The notes: a model not told the origin generated them from the sequence alone. DNA of 64,000 nucleotides from an uncultured Poribacteria bacterium (GCA_958295855.1 OY282383.1:2336481-2400480), one strand, 5' to 3'. Positions 50,354 to 59,412 are shown, counted from the first letter of the stretch. Numbers and translations are program-made.

Positions 50354-51130
50354 TTAGACACGCCTCGCTTTAACCGCATACATCGGCCATGAAAAATAGA
50401 AATCCTCACCTGCTGGACAGACTGTGTAGTGCTCCTTTGCCTCCTCAGGCGAAAGTTGCACAAATGCATCACGGATGTTGCGAACCACTTCTGGTGGGTT
50501 TTTCTCTGGGCGTACCCACCACAAAAATGACAGAAGCGCATTTCGTGCGTGTGCTGTCTTCTCAAGCACAAAGCCGGCATCCGCAATCATTTCATCCCAT
50601 TGGGATGGCGGATATCCATAGACATGAGAGTCATCTCGCATCTTCTCCACGCGGTTTTGCCACGCACTTAATTTCTCCGATTCAGGCGAGACAGAATCTG
50701 TCATGCAGAAGAGTCCGTTTGTTCGTAAAACCCGATGCACCTCGCTCAAGAATGCGGGGACATCTTGAAAGTGATGCGGTGCAAGCCGGCATGTCACCAA
50801 ATCTAACGAGGCAGTCGCAAATGGCAAGGATTCCGCAGCCGCCACGGAAAACGCAACGTTTTTTATCGCTTGTTCTTGTGCTAACTCAACTGCTTTCGCG
50901 ACCATTTCCGGTGTCAAATCCGTTGCAACGACATGCTCGACTTTAGGGGCAAACGCAAACGCCGTAAACCCTGTACCTGTGGCGATGTCCAAGGTCAGCT
51001 CTGTGCCTTTGGGCTCCGCAAAGTCAAGAAGCATATTGAGCGTATCCCCCGTGGCATGCGCGCTGCTCTGTGCATAATAGTCTGCATGTTGGCTAAACTG
51101 TTCTCGGACAGCGTTGTGAATAGATCTCAT
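50354..51130 (-). CDS. Class I SAM-dependent methyltransferase, UbiE/COQ5-like
   Basis: 258 residues from the ATG at 51130. SAM-binding motif I in LTLDIATGTGFTAFAFAP near residue 47; motif II/III region AESLPFATASLDLVTCRLAPHHF near 97; then VHRVLRTNGLFCMTDSVSPE. The fold and the segment after motif I match ubiquinone/menaquinone-type methyltransferases, but the acceptor is unknown. A GTG at 51178 would extend it by 16 residues; GGAGG 11 bases upstream of 51130 favours the shorter form. It converges with the restriction-modification gene. Confidence 0.86.
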   Translation of the reverse strand: MRSIHNAVREQFSQHADYYAQSSAHATGDTLNMLLDFAEPKGTELTLDIATGTGFTAFAFAPKVEHVVATDLTPEMVAKAVELAQEQAIKNVAFSVAAAESLPFATASLDLVTCRLAPHHFQDVPAFLSEVHRVLRTNGLFCMTDSVSPESEKLSAWQNRVEKMRDDSHVYGYPPSQWDEMIADAGFVLEKTAHARNALLSFLWWVRPEKNPPEVVRNIRDAFVQLSPEEAKEHYTVCPAGEDFYFSWPMYAVKARRV

Positions 51131-51204
51131 CTCTAGCGATGCCTCCAAATCAATGCTTTTATCAGCTGCAACGGCCACATCTACGCCGTGATAGGAGATA
51201 ACTT

Positions 51205-52308
51205 CTAGTCAAAAACGATAACCCCGCGCGCGTTTTCACCCGCCTCCATGGCCGCAAACGCCTCATTAATCTGTTCAAGGCGATACTGACGCGTGATTAG
51301 CTCATCTAACTTCAGAATCCCGTCCTCATAAAACCTGAGAAGTTTTGGCATATCCACCCGCGGTTGGCAGGAACCGTAGAACGAACCGATTAACCGTTTT
51401 TCACTTGCGACGAATTGTTGTGCCGGAATACTGAATTCTGCTTGATGGTGTGCGATTCCCACGATAACAGCGGTGCCTGCCGCCCGCACCATATCGTACG
51501 CTTGCACGATAGTCTTCGGATTGCCGATGACCTCAAACGCGTAGTCTACGCCTAATCCATCTGTCAACTCGTGAACCGCTTCAACCGGGTCGTTTTCAGC
51601 TGCGTTGACAACATCTGTTGCGCCGAAACGTTTGGCAAAGTTGAGTTTTTTCTCCGCGATATCGACTGCGATAATCGGTTCTGCCTCCACGAACACCGCG
51701 CCTTGAATCGCGTTCAAACCGACACCGCCGGTGCCGATAACAGCCACTGAACTGCCGGGCTCAACCTTTGCTGTGTTGAGCACCGCGCCCACCCCTGTTG
51801 TCACACCACACCCGACAAGCGCGGCTTTCTCTAACGAATAATGCGCTCCAATTTTGACGAGGTTTTGTTGGGGAACAACCATGTATTCGGACATCGTCGC
51901 GATGCGTGCCATCTGGAGAATACCATCCCCCGAACTGTTGTGGAGCCTGTAGGTACCGTCCAATTGAAGCCCGCGAGGTACATTGTAACTTTCGCACAGA
52001 CAAACCCGGCCCATCTGGCACATCCGACAACTTCCACAATAACTGACGAAAGATAGCACCACATGGTCGCCGGGGTGAAAGTCTGTCACGCTGTCCCCGA
52101 CGTGTTCAATCACACCAGCCCCCTCATGTCCCAGTGCAACCGCTGCATCGTAGTAGATAGTCCCGGTCACTACCGACAGATCAGAATGGCAGACACCACT
52201 CGCTGCGGTTCGGAGCAGCACCTCGTTGGCCCTCGGTTCATCTAGCTCCAATTCCTCAACGACAACAGGTTGGTTATGTTCATAGACAACAGCAGCGCGC
52301 GTTTTCAT
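51205..52308 (-). CDS. Zinc-dependent alcohol dehydrogenase (class III-like)
   Basis: 367 residues. Catalytic-zinc cysteine in SGVCHSDLSVV near residue 37, GHEGAGVIEHVG near 59 and structural-zinc CGSCRMCQMGRVCLC near 89; Rossmann motif VIGTGGVGLNAIQGA near 182. This pattern is close to Zn-dependent alcohol/formaldehyde dehydrogenases such as the NDMA-dependent or class III types. ATG 52308 follows AAGGAG by 12 bases. It is in the minus-strand sugar-type neighbourhood. Confidence 0.92.
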   Translation of the reverse strand: MKTRAAVVYEHNQPVVVEELELDEPRANEVLLRTAASGVCHSDLSVVTGTIYYDAAVALGHEGAGVIEHVGDSVTDFHPGDHVVLSFVSYCGSCRMCQMGRVCLCESYNVPRGLQLDGTYRLHNSSGDGILQMARIATMSEYMVVPQQNLVKIGAHYSLEKAALVGCGVTTGVGAVLNTAKVEPGSSVAVIGTGGVGLNAIQGAVFVEAEPIIAVDIAEKKLNFAKRFGATDVVNAAENDPVEAVHELTDGLGVDYAFEVIGNPKTIVQAYDMVRAAGTAVIVGIAHHQAEFSIPAQQFVASEKRLIGSFYGSCQPRVDMPKLLRFYEDGILKLDELITRQYRLEQINEAFAAMEAGENARGVIVFD

Positions 52309-52337
52309 GTGTTTGCTTTGCTCCTTCCTACAAATCA

Positions 52338-53138
52338 CTATAATAAAGATTCCAGATAGTTTCTTGCCTTTCGCATGGATTCAATCGCATCAGACTGACC
52401 TTCGTAGACAATTGAGAGGCATCCGTTATAGCCAACGCCCCGCAAGATGTCCAAAACTCGCGGATAGTCCAACCATGCCTCCACGCCGCTCTCAATCTGA
52501 TAAAACTTCGTTCGGACGTAGACAGCATGCGGTGCTGTCTGTTCGATGCTGGCGTAACAGTCGTAGTCCGGGTGTGGAGAACCGCGATGCCCACTCGCGC
52601 CAGGGGAGCCTGCATACTGCCCCGTATCCAAGATATGCGTGAAGTACGGATGGTGGGTTCCGTTCAAGGCACGCAAAACAGCATCCCCATCACGTGTGAC
52701 GTTGTTATGGTTGTGATTCTGCAGGCCGACGAGAATCCCCGCTTCATAGCCGTATTCGGCGACCTCCTTAAAGGCTTCAATCATCGGTTGCCACAAGGTT
52801 TCTTCGTCCTCGCAGTCCTCTGGTACATAAGCGGCAAAGACACGCACCAGCGGGCAACTCATAAAAGCCGCAACGTCAATCCACTGCTTAATGCGTGCGA
52901 TTTGCTCGGGGTGTTCCGCGACAGGCAGACCGAAATTATTGCTGATGCCGATGTAACCTAACGGCAAGCCTTTTCGCATCAGGTTCATTTTCAGTTCTCG
53001 TAGATACGCTGCATCGGTAGATTCAAACGCGCTTGAATGCAACTCAATTACGTCAAAGCCGAGGTCGTACACGATTTGGGCGAAAGCGGCCGCTGTGGTA
53101 TTTCTAACATTTAGAGACATAGTCCCCAACTTCATCAT
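52338..53138 (-). CDS. Sugar phosphate isomerase/epimerase (AP endonuclease 2 fold)
   Basis: 266 residues with a TIM-barrel of the xylose isomerase-like family: MKLGTMSLNVRNTTAAAFAQ, VIELHSSAFES near 35-45, VGLQNHNHNNVTRDGDAVLR near 157 (metal-binding histidines), then FTHILDTGQYAGSPG. It would isomerise or epimerise a sugar or inositol derivative. AAGGAG precedes the ATG pair at 53138/53135. It lies just upstream of the alcohol dehydrogenase on the same strand, 30 bases away, probably in one operon. Confidence 0.85.
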   Translation of the reverse strand: MMKLGTMSLNVRNTTAAAFAQIVYDLGFDVIELHSSAFESTDAAYLRELKMNLMRKGLPLGYIGISNNFGLPVAEHPEQIARIKQWIDVAAFMSCPLVRVFAAYVPEDCEDEETLWQPMIEAFKEVAEYGYEAGILVGLQNHNHNNVTRDGDAVLRALNGTHHPYFTHILDTGQYAGSPGASGHRGSPHPDYDCYASIEQTAPHAVYVRTKFYQIESGVEAWLDYPRVLDILRGVGYNGCLSIVYEGQSDAIESMRKARNYLESLL

Positions 53139-53215
53139 GAGGCTCTTCTCCTTTCGGTATCGGGGTTACACACCCCTCTCACTCTCTTCAAAATTGCGAG
53201 TAGTATCCCCGCTGT

Positions 53216-54034
53216 CTAATCCTCTTCCTCTCTAAGTGAGGTTCGCGTCTGCTGATTCAACGCTATGAGAAACGTCCGCAGCGTTTGTTGGAGATCGTGG
53301 AGTTGATGCCGGTCGATTTCAAGATGCTTAATACGCGCGTCAAAGTGTTCCAACTGTTTGAGCCGATTAAGAATATCTTGCACGAGGCTCCGCAGTTCTC
53401 GGAAGTGTTGTCTCTCGTCTTCCAATTGCTGAACTTTTTTTATCGTTAATGCAAGATGTTCCTGCGTTTGGCTCAGCTCTTTTTGCAGGTTTTGTGTAAA
53501 ATCGATTAATTTCTCCAAGGTATTCGTCGTTTTGTAAACCGGGTTCTGTGGAGCTCCCTGAGGGGCTTCTTCGGAGTATGGCACAGGAACTTCCGGGTCA
53601 TCAGGAATAGGGGCATCGGGAGATGAAATGCCGAAGACACCTAGCAATTTGATATTGTACGAAAATGGGGACTGGGTGTAAGGCCCTTTTCGCTCGGTGT
53701 AAGTAATTTGGACTCGAAGTTCATCCTCAACCCTCAGTGTATTCAGCCGGCTATGAATATTCCGAATGACTACCTCGTTGTACCCAAACGCTTCATTCGT
53801 CTTCGGATTCAACTGCCGAAGATACCGGTAGAGCTCCATGCCATCAGCACTCTCTCTCGCGGTACCCTCTGCTGTCAAAACGCCGACTATTTCGTCGTCC
53901 GCAGTTGACGACTCTTGCAGGTGAGGTAGGACAATATCCAGGGGTACTTCGCCCCGAATGGCTTTCATCCCGAGGCGCCAAGTGTTTGCTGAGAGTCTGC
54001 TGCTGAATGCGATGAAGTCGTAGCTAATTACCAT
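53216..54034 (-). CDS. Hypothetical protein with C-terminal coiled coil
   Basis: 272 residues from the ATG at 54034. The N-terminal half is globular (SYDFIAFSSRLSANTWRLGM, then VVIRNIHSRLNTLRVEDELR); a Pro/Glu-rich linker follows (about 160-190) and then a long coiled coil (about 195-262: LEKLIDFTQNLQKELSQTQE, QQLEDERQHFRELRSLVQD). No signal peptide or membrane segment is seen. No family was recognised. It may be a structural or adaptor protein. It is transcribed with the sugar genes but separated by gaps, so a functional link is unproven. Confidence 0.65.
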   Translation of the reverse strand: MVISYDFIAFSSRLSANTWRLGMKAIRGEVPLDIVLPHLQESSTADDEIVGVLTAEGTARESADGMELYRYLRQLNPKTNEAFGYNEVVIRNIHSRLNTLRVEDELRVQITYTERKGPYTQSPFSYNIKLLGVFGISSPDAPIPDDPEVPVPYSEEAPQGAPQNPVYKTTNTLEKLIDFTQNLQKELSQTQEHLALTIKKVQQLEDERQHFRELRSLVQDILNRLKQLEHFDARIKHLEIDRHQLHDLQQTLRTFLIALNQQTRTSLREEED

Positions 54035-54364
54035 CGTTTTTTTCAACCTTTTCTCGGAATTATGAGCACAGTAGGCTTTCCGGCTTTTTCGACATGCCTT
54101 GCGGAGAAGTAAGGAAGCAAGATGGGAAACCTATATCAGGGAATCATTCCCCTCCCACAAAGCTCGGTGGAGGTTTGTGCTGCAAGAAGTTTACCACTAT
54201 TTTCAATAGTGGTGAACATTAGTATTGGGGTTTCAAACTCCTCCCACAATTTGTTCATGGTTCACGCTTGCTTCGCCGCATGTATCGGGGTTACAAACCC
54301 TACCTACCAAGCGGGTTGTGTGCAAATTGGCATTGATTTGTATTTGCCCCTGCTTTGCAGGGGA
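54035..54364. other. Intergenic region with palindromes
   Basis: About 330 bases between the PfkB and coiled-coil genes. It includes a GCCTTGCGGAGAAGTAAGGA fragment (about 54100-54119), the TTACCACTATT palindrome (54189-54214) and a GGTAT-like palindrome (54339-54371, overlapping the start of the PfkB stop region). No gene was seen. Confidence 0.55.
54189..54214. repeat. ACCACTATT palindrome
   Basis: TTACCACTATT-ttc-AATAGTGGTGAA, the second copy of the element translated in the WD40 gene at 32230-32256. Here it is non-coding. Confidence 0.7.
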
Positions 54365-54371
54365 TCAAACC
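54339..54371. repeat. GGTAT-type palindrome, diverged
   Basis: TGTATTTG-CCCCTGC-tt-TGCAGGGG-atcAAACCC, overlapping the last codons of the PfkB gene on the minus strand. It may encode the last two or three residues there. Confidence 0.65.
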
Positions 54372-55198
54372 CTTAGTCGGGACATCACCTGCGCGAGTTT
54401 TGGAATGCAAGTGGTGCCGATGCCCTCAACAGCGAACGAAGCCACACAGTGCGCGAAATTGAGTGCATCCTGGACCGAACGGGTTTGATAATAGTTGATT
54501 AAAAAGGCAGTCGCGAACACATCACCTGCACCGGTGGGATCGACCTCGGTGACCGGATATGCTGCGGAGTCGAGTTGGGTTCCCTGTTGGAAAAGCGTCG
54601 CGCCACCCGCCCCCTTCGTCAACACAACAATCGGAGCAAAGCGGATATACTTCTCCAATTCATCTGGGTAGCTGCGAAGATCTTCGTCACTTAGGATTAA
54701 CACATCAAGGTAGGGCAAGATAGTTTCCGCGGTTTCCCACCTTTTCGCGTGAACTTTGCCGTTGGCTCCCCAGTGGCGGAGCCACCCTTGCGGTGTTGCA
54801 CCTATTAAGGTATCTTCGCTAAAACAGTGAACCAGTTCCGCTGAAACTTCATCTGCAATCGGACACAAGTAGACTATATCCGTAGTACACCATTCGGCGG
54901 GGATATCGCTTCCCTTCAGTTGTTTTGCGTGCCCTAAGATGAATTGCTGTCTACGGCCATTTTCATCGTACTGGTTATCAAAAATTGTTGTTTCGGGCGA
55001 TTCATGGTAAACAGTGTCAATGCCCTCCAGAAGGCAATGCTGCCGGTCGAAGTTTTTACCAACAGCCGTGACAGCCCGCGCCCGGCACCCAAGATTGCAG
55101 GCTGTCAGTGTAGAATAGGAGGCAGATCCGCCAAGGATATAGCCATCTGGAGAAACATCATAACAAAAATGGCCGATTGAGAGAAAAGTTGGGCGCAT
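54365..55198 (-). CDS. PfkB family carbohydrate kinase
   Basis: 277 residues of the ribokinase-like fold. N-terminal GGSASYSTLTACNLGCRARA with the di-glycine substrate motif; C-terminal EVDPTGAGDVFATAFLINYY with the PfkB catalytic and anion-hole motif DxTGAGD near residue 225. It phosphorylates a sugar such as ribose, fructose, adenosine or 2-keto-3-deoxygluconate, not resolved. It is near the L-rhamnose mutarotase gene. The C-terminus overlaps a diverged palindrome. Confidence 0.9.
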   Translation of the reverse strand: MRPTFLSIGHFCYDVSPDGYILGGSASYSTLTACNLGCRARAVTAVGKNFDRQHCLLEGIDTVYHESPETTIFDNQYDENGRRQQFILGHAKQLKGSDIPAEWCTTDIVYLCPIADEVSAELVHCFSEDTLIGATPQGWLRHWGANGKVHAKRWETAETILPYLDVLILSDEDLRSYPDELEKYIRFAPIVVLTKGAGGATLFQQGTQLDSAAYPVTEVDPTGAGDVFATAFLINYYQTRSVQDALNFAHCVASFAVEGIGTTCIPKLAQVMSRLRV

Positions 55199-55224
55199 CT
55201 AAAAGATATGTCCTTTTTTCGGGT

Positions 55225-55557
55225 TTATAGTTCAAACACAGGCTCCATGCGAGCCCACCATTCGTCTGCCTGCGCTTCCGCTACCGGTTCTTGGAAGGTT
55301 CGCATCAATTCGTCCCAAGCTTTGCACCGCGGATGTTCTTCAAGATAGCGCGGAAAATCACGTGCCATATCAAACGTATCAACGGTTTCCATCGCCATAA
55401 ATAGACAGCAGCCTAATAGATAGATATTCATTTTCGTTATACCGACTGCTTTGAGGGCATCTAATACTTCGGGCCAAGCATCCCGGTGATACGCTTTATA
55501 CTGTTCAATAACAGATGGATGGTTTTTCAGGTTCAACGTTAAGCCGAAGTGCTTCAT
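55225..55557 (-). CDS. L-rhamnose mutarotase-like protein
   Basis: 110 residues. The whole length matches the rhamnose mutarotase family: MKHFGLTLNLKNHPSVIEQY, then YKAYHRDAWPEVLDALKAVG, then MNIYLLGCCLFMAMETVD and ARMEPVFEL. It interconverts L-rhamnose (or fucose-like) anomers before isomerisation. It overlaps the Nudix gene by 4 bases (ATGA), so the two are translationally coupled. Deoxy-sugar use fits degradation of algal or sponge polysaccharides (inference). Confidence 0.9.
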   Translation of the reverse strand: MKHFGLTLNLKNHPSVIEQYKAYHRDAWPEVLDALKAVGITKMNIYLLGCCLFMAMETVDTFDMARDFPRYLEEHPRCKAWDELMRTFQEPVAEAQADEWWARMEPVFEL

Positions 55558-55985
55558 TTTAATGCTGCCAATGCTTTTTGGACTATTTCACCGTGGTCAA
55601 ACGCGAGTTGCGGTAAATCGGCGGTTGAGAACCACGCAACTTCGGATGCATCCGAACCTGCGGTAACGTTTGGTATCCTCTTTTTATCAACAACGCCTGC
55701 GTAAGCAACAGTAATGACACGTCCACGCGGGTCCCGGTTGGGGTGCCCGAAGGCCCCTATTTGTGTTAATTGTGCATCTGCCACGCCTGTTTCTTCGTGT
55801 AACTCGCGAAGGGCACTCGCTTCAAGAGATTCATCCCTCTCCAAAAACCCACCCGGCAATGCCCACAATTTTTTGAAAGGTAGGTTTTTACGCCGAATTA
55901 ACAAAACCTCTGGATGCGGAAACGCATCCGTCAAAAGGACGATATCAACGGTAACCGAAGGGCGAGGGTAATCATAGCAATACAT
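55554..55985 (-). CDS. Nudix hydrolase
   Basis: 143 residues with the Nudix box GGFLERDESLEASALRELHEETGV near residue 50 on (G-x5-E-x7-RELxEExG). ALPGGFLE precedes it; the N-terminal SVTVDIVLLTD is typical. It hydrolyses nucleoside-diphosphate-linked compounds such as ADP-ribose or ADP-sugar. ATG 55985 was chosen; it lies 10 bases after a perfect promoter's -10 box. An upstream ATG at 56027 would lie within the promoter. Overlaps the mutarotase gene. Confidence 0.9.
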   Translation of the reverse strand: MYCYDYPRPSVTVDIVLLTDAFPHPEVLLIRRKNLPFKKLWALPGGFLERDESLEASALRELHEETGVADAQLTQIGAFGHPNRDPRGRVITVAYAGVVDKKRIPNVTAGSDASEVAWFSTADLPQLAFDHGEIVQKALAALK

Positions 55986-55995
55986 TTCAATAATT

Positions 55996-56024
55996 AATAT
56001 ACCAAATTTGGAATTCTTTGTCAA
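55996..56024 (-). promoter_or_regulatory. Consensus promoter for the Nudix/mutarotase operon, near-leaderless
   Basis: On the minus strand: TTGACA (56024-56019), 17-base spacer, TATATT (56001-55996). The start codon follows after 10 bases, leaving a predicted leader of about 4 bases and no room for a Shine-Dalgarno sequence. Confidence 0.78.
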
Positions 56025-56166
56025 CATCTTTTTTTACAAAAACAGAATATTCGGTTTTCACGCCCTTAGTTTTCTCTTAAATACCTGATTTCATTTGAAA
56101 TTGTAAGGGCGGAGCCCTGTTTCTGCCTTCATTTGATATGAGATGATGCCCATACCCAATTTTTAC

Positions 56167-56195
56167 TTGAAATAACTCGATGATTTATGTAATAA
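56167..56195 (+). promoter_or_regulatory. Candidate promoter for the VWA gene
   Basis: TTGAAA (56167-56172), 17-base spacer, TAATAA (56190-56195). Weaker than the other promoters; the leader would be about 120 bases. Confidence 0.4.
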
Positions 56196-56325
56196 TAAAA
56201 ACTATGGAGCTATCCAGTGCTCAGTTATCAATCGCTAACAGATAGGTAGTGGTGCGGATGGAGCCTAGATTAAATCCGTGCTCCAGATGGTATGCGAAAT
56301 TGACTCGTTTAAAGGATGCGGAGCT

Positions 56326-57396
56326 ATGAAAACCCGATTTAAAAAAGCCATCCGAAATGCTCTTGTTCTCTCCGTTGTGCTTCATATTATACTGATTCTC
56401 ATTCTGAGAGCAATATATCAAATTGCCCCGGCCCCGGCAGAAGATGTGACACAAGTAGAGATTACAAGAATAAAGCCACAGCGTTCCCTCCGGCCGCTGA
56501 AACGTAAGTCGTATATTCCACCTGAATTAACACAAGTTCAGGAGAAAAAGGTGCAGGTTCAGGTTGAAGTTGTGCAGCCAGTTCCGCTTCAGCCTGCTGC
56601 AGCACCGCTTGTGCATCGGAATCCGGTGGTTCCATTCCGGGGGCCCGCGCTCCCTACGCCGCGCACATTGGAGAATAGCCAATCCGGTGTAGGTTCCGAA
56701 GCCGGTATAGGCGGCAGCCAAGTGGGCAATCGTGTGAGGGCAGGCGGCTTGGCACCCCGAGGCCCATCCGGCAGCGTAACGTATCGGTTTGTCAAGCCAC
56801 CTGCCCAAGAGCTCCTTCCCGATATCGGCGAGATGGTACTGCAGGATATGACGCTTGCACGCATCGGGCAACACATTTTGGCCACCCGCACCACTAACGT
56901 GGTTGATGTTGTCTTCGTTATTGATGCCAGTGGCAGTATGAAAGATAACATTAACGCAGTCCGAAACTATCTGAATCGCATGACAGAGTTGTTTGATAAT
57001 GCCAAACTGGACTTTACCTTGGGCATCGTTATTTTTCGAGATAGCACTACGTATTCGATGCTCGGTTGGGATTTTGAAGTGATTCCACAAACCCGTTCTG
57101 TTTCTCTCATCAAAAGGAGCCTTGCCCAGGTAAAGTGCCGCGGCGGCGAAAAGGCAATGGATGCCCTCATCCGCGCCGCAGATGAAGTCAAATTCCGGCG
57201 AGACGCTGATGTCCATTTCATCCTCGTCACAGACGAATATGTGAGTGGAGCTTATTCCTCAATAGATGTAATGATGAAGATGAAGACATCTAAAATCAAG
57301 GTAGATGTTATCGGGCGCGATGAACCGTTTCAAAAGTTCATCGCAAAAAGTACGGGCGGCTTATGGTTGCCCATTTCCAGTCTAGCTTTACAGTAA
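56326..57396 (+). CDS. VWA domain protein with TonB-like N-terminus
   Basis: 356 residues. A short cytoplasmic start (MKTRFKKAIRNAL), one membrane anchor (VLSVVLHIILILILRAIYQ), a proline-rich periplasmic part (IKPQRSLRPLKRKSYIPP, VQVEVVQPVPLQP) reminiscent of TonB, and a C-terminal von Willebrand A domain. Its MIDAS motif is VVFVIDASGSMKDNINAVRN, with Thr/Asp sites further on (FILVTDEYVSG). Probably anchored in the inner membrane and reaching into the periplasm, with metal-dependent protein binding. GGAG lies before the ATG. Genes that usually accompany TonB (ExbB/ExbD) are not adjacent. Confidence 0.82.
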   Translation: MKTRFKKAIRNALVLSVVLHIILILILRAIYQIAPAPAEDVTQVEITRIKPQRSLRPLKRKSYIPPELTQVQEKKVQVQVEVVQPVPLQPAAAPLVHRNPVVPFRGPALPTPRTLENSQSGVGSEAGIGGSQVGNRVRAGGLAPRGPSGSVTYRFVKPPAQELLPDIGEMVLQDMTLARIGQHILATRTTNVVDVVFVIDASGSMKDNINAVRNYLNRMTELFDNAKLDFTLGIVIFRDSTTYSMLGWDFEVIPQTRSVSLIKRSLAQVKCRGGEKAMDALIRAADEVKFRRDADVHFILVTDEYVSGAYSSIDVMMKMKTSKIKVDVIGRDEPFQKFIAKSTGGLWLPISSLALQ

Positions 57397-57668
57397 TACC
57401 AAACGAAGGAGCGGAAACAGTGCACTGCCTTTACAAATTTGGCCCTTCGTTGCATCCTCACACGGAATTCCGGAAGACTGGAAAGGGCAGGATGGAAAAG
57501 AACCGTCCCCCAATCTGCCAACCTTCCACTCTTCCCTCCCTTGCGTTCCTTGTTGAAAATGTCCCGTTTATAGGCGGCAACTTGGATAAAATGTAAGAAA
57601 TGGGTTTGAATAGCAAGTCATGTAAGAAATAAAAAAGTTGTTCATTAAAATGCACAACTTGGTATAAG
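57397..57668. repeat. Intergenic region with TGTAAGAAAT repeats
   Basis: Contains ATGTAAGAAATGGG (57591) and TGTAAGAAATAAAAAAGTTG (57620-57639) followed by TGCACAACTTGGTATA, so AAGTTG pairs with CAACTT. The rest shows nothing recognisable. Confidence 0.6.
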
Positions 57669-59228
57669 ATGCCTATGTTTTTCCGAGATTCTGATACGTT
57701 GCGGCGTGCTGCCGCACTATACAGAAACGATGCTCACTATGCCCTCGCTTTGGTAACCCTTTTTCTCGCCGTGAGTGGGTTCATTGCGATGCACCATGAA
57801 ATGTGGCGCGACGAAATTCAGGCGTGGCTGCTCGCGAGGGATAGTGCCTCCATCTTTCAACTCTTTGCCCATCTCAAATATGAGGGACATCCGGGATTAT
57901 GGCACCTCTGCCTGATGCCCCTCACCCGCATCACCGCCTCGCCTATTATCATGCAGGTGTTCCACCTCAGCATCGCCGGGGCTACCGTTTACCTGTTTGC
58001 TCGATACTCGCCTTTCAACCGACTTCAAAAGTTTCTGTTTGGCTTCGGATACTTTGCACTCTATGAGTACGCTATCCTCGCGCGAAACTATGCCCTCGGC
58101 CTGCTGCTCATAACTATCTTCTGTATCCTTTTTAAAAAACGTTACGAACGCCCTATTTGGGGCGGCGTTACCCTATTCTTCCTTGCCCACACTAGCGTCC
58201 ACGCGTTAATTCTTACTATCTCCATAAGTTTCGCACTCATGTGCGAGTATCTCTACCGTCGCCGAAACGAAACATGCCTCGAAAATAGCAGAGGCACTTG
58301 GATTGGCGGTGCCCTCATCAGTATCGGTATCCTGACTGCTATATTACAACTTAAGCCTCCCCCCGATACTGGATTTGCTGTTGCATGGAAATTTGAATAT
58401 GACGCAGCCCATTTGAACAAAGTCATCAACCTCATCACCCACGCTTACTTCCCGTTGCCGAAAGCAGTGATGGGGTTTTGGAATTCACACCAATTAGAAA
58501 CGTACGCCCTCTTCCAAGCCGTTCAAACGCCACTCTGTTGCCTCATTATTCTCTGTGGGATACTCTTATTGCTCAAACGTCCCACCGCTCTGCTCATCTA
58601 TCTTATAGCAACCCTTGGACTCCTCACCTTTTTTTATGTCAAATACTTAGGCAGTATGCGCCACCACGGTTTCCTGTTTCTCACATTTATCCTGGCGATT
58701 TGGATTTACCGTGATTGCCCGGAGATAAACCTCCCCTTCAACCGCTTTGCTGAAGCCGCATCACGACTCTTGGTGCCCGTTTTTACCGTCATCCTCATCT
58801 TCCATGTTATCGGCGGCATCACCGCAGCGCGAATGGATATCCGTCATGTTTTTTCCTATGGCAAGCAAACGGCAGCTTATATCCAAGCGCAAGGCATGCA
58901 AGAGATACCCATGGTTGGCGAGAGTGATTTCGCTGTCAGTACCATCGTCGGCTATTTGCAAAAGAAGCAGATTTACTACGCGCGTGGCAGCCGATTCGGC
59001 TCCTTTGTCCGATGGGACAACGCCCGAAACCACGCGGTCGCTGACGCTCGCGTCATTGAAGCAGCAAAAACACTAAGTACCGAAACATCGCAAGATGTCC
59101 TAATTATCTTGAATCGCGCTTTAGACACTGAACTGCGTGAACAGCACCGTCTCACCACTTTAGTTCAATTCACAGGTTCCATCGTTGGAGACGAAGGCTT
59201 CTACCTGTACCTAATGCCGGGGCTTTGA
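57669..59228 (+). CDS. Polytopic membrane protein, glycosyltransferase GT-C-like
   Basis: 519 residues with about ten hydrophobic segments. The first periplasmic loop carries HHEMWRDEIQAWLLARDSAS near residues 42-61. The acidic pair DE in this loop is typical of GT-C enzymes such as ArnT- and PMT-type transferases, which use lipid-phosphate sugar donors. YEGHPGLWH is another typical loop motif. It probably transfers a sugar to a lipid or protein on the outer side of the membrane. The acceptor is unknown. Confidence 0.75.
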   Translation: MPMFFRDSDTLRRAAALYRNDAHYALALVTLFLAVSGFIAMHHEMWRDEIQAWLLARDSASIFQLFAHLKYEGHPGLWHLCLMPLTRITASPIIMQVFHLSIAGATVYLFARYSPFNRLQKFLFGFGYFALYEYAILARNYALGLLLITIFCILFKKRYERPIWGGVTLFFLAHTSVHALILTISISFALMCEYLYRRRNETCLENSRGTWIGGALISIGILTAILQLKPPPDTGFAVAWKFEYDAAHLNKVINLITHAYFPLPKAVMGFWNSHQLETYALFQAVQTPLCCLIILCGILLLLKRPTALLIYLIATLGLLTFFYVKYLGSMRHHGFLFLTFILAIWIYRDCPEINLPFNRFAEAASRLLVPVFTVILIFHVIGGITAARMDIRHVFSYGKQTAAYIQAQGMQEIPMVGESDFAVSTIVGYLQKKQIYYARGSRFGSFVRWDNARNHAVADARVIEAAKTLSTETSQDVLIILNRALDTELREQHRLTTLVQFTGSIVGDEGFYLYLMPGL

Positions 59229-59383
59229 TTGAGTGCATTTTATAGTCAAATACGAGTTGATACCCCATAACGACACACAGGTTTAGACACACGCATAAAT
59301 GCGTGTGCTTTTTAGCGATGCCCGTAAAAACAGGAATATTATCAAACTTTCACGATAAATGACTCTGAGATAATAAATTTTTC

Positions 59384-59412
59384 TTGACATAAATTACAAG
59401 AAGTGGTATCCT
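59384..59412 (+). promoter_or_regulatory. Sigma-70 promoter for peptide deformylase
   Basis: Perfect -35 TTGACA (59384-59389), 17-base spacer, TATCCT (59407-59412). Predicted start near 59419, about 45 bases before the ATG of def. Confidence 0.7.

Larger units (their letters stand above)
55986..56325. other. Divergent intergenic region
   Basis: About 340 bases between the Nudix gene (-) and the VWA gene (+). It holds the Nudix promoter, a TGTAAGGGCGGAGCCCTG fragment (about 56101) of the TGTAGGGGC family, and a candidate promoter for the VWA gene (56167-56195). Confidence 0.6.
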
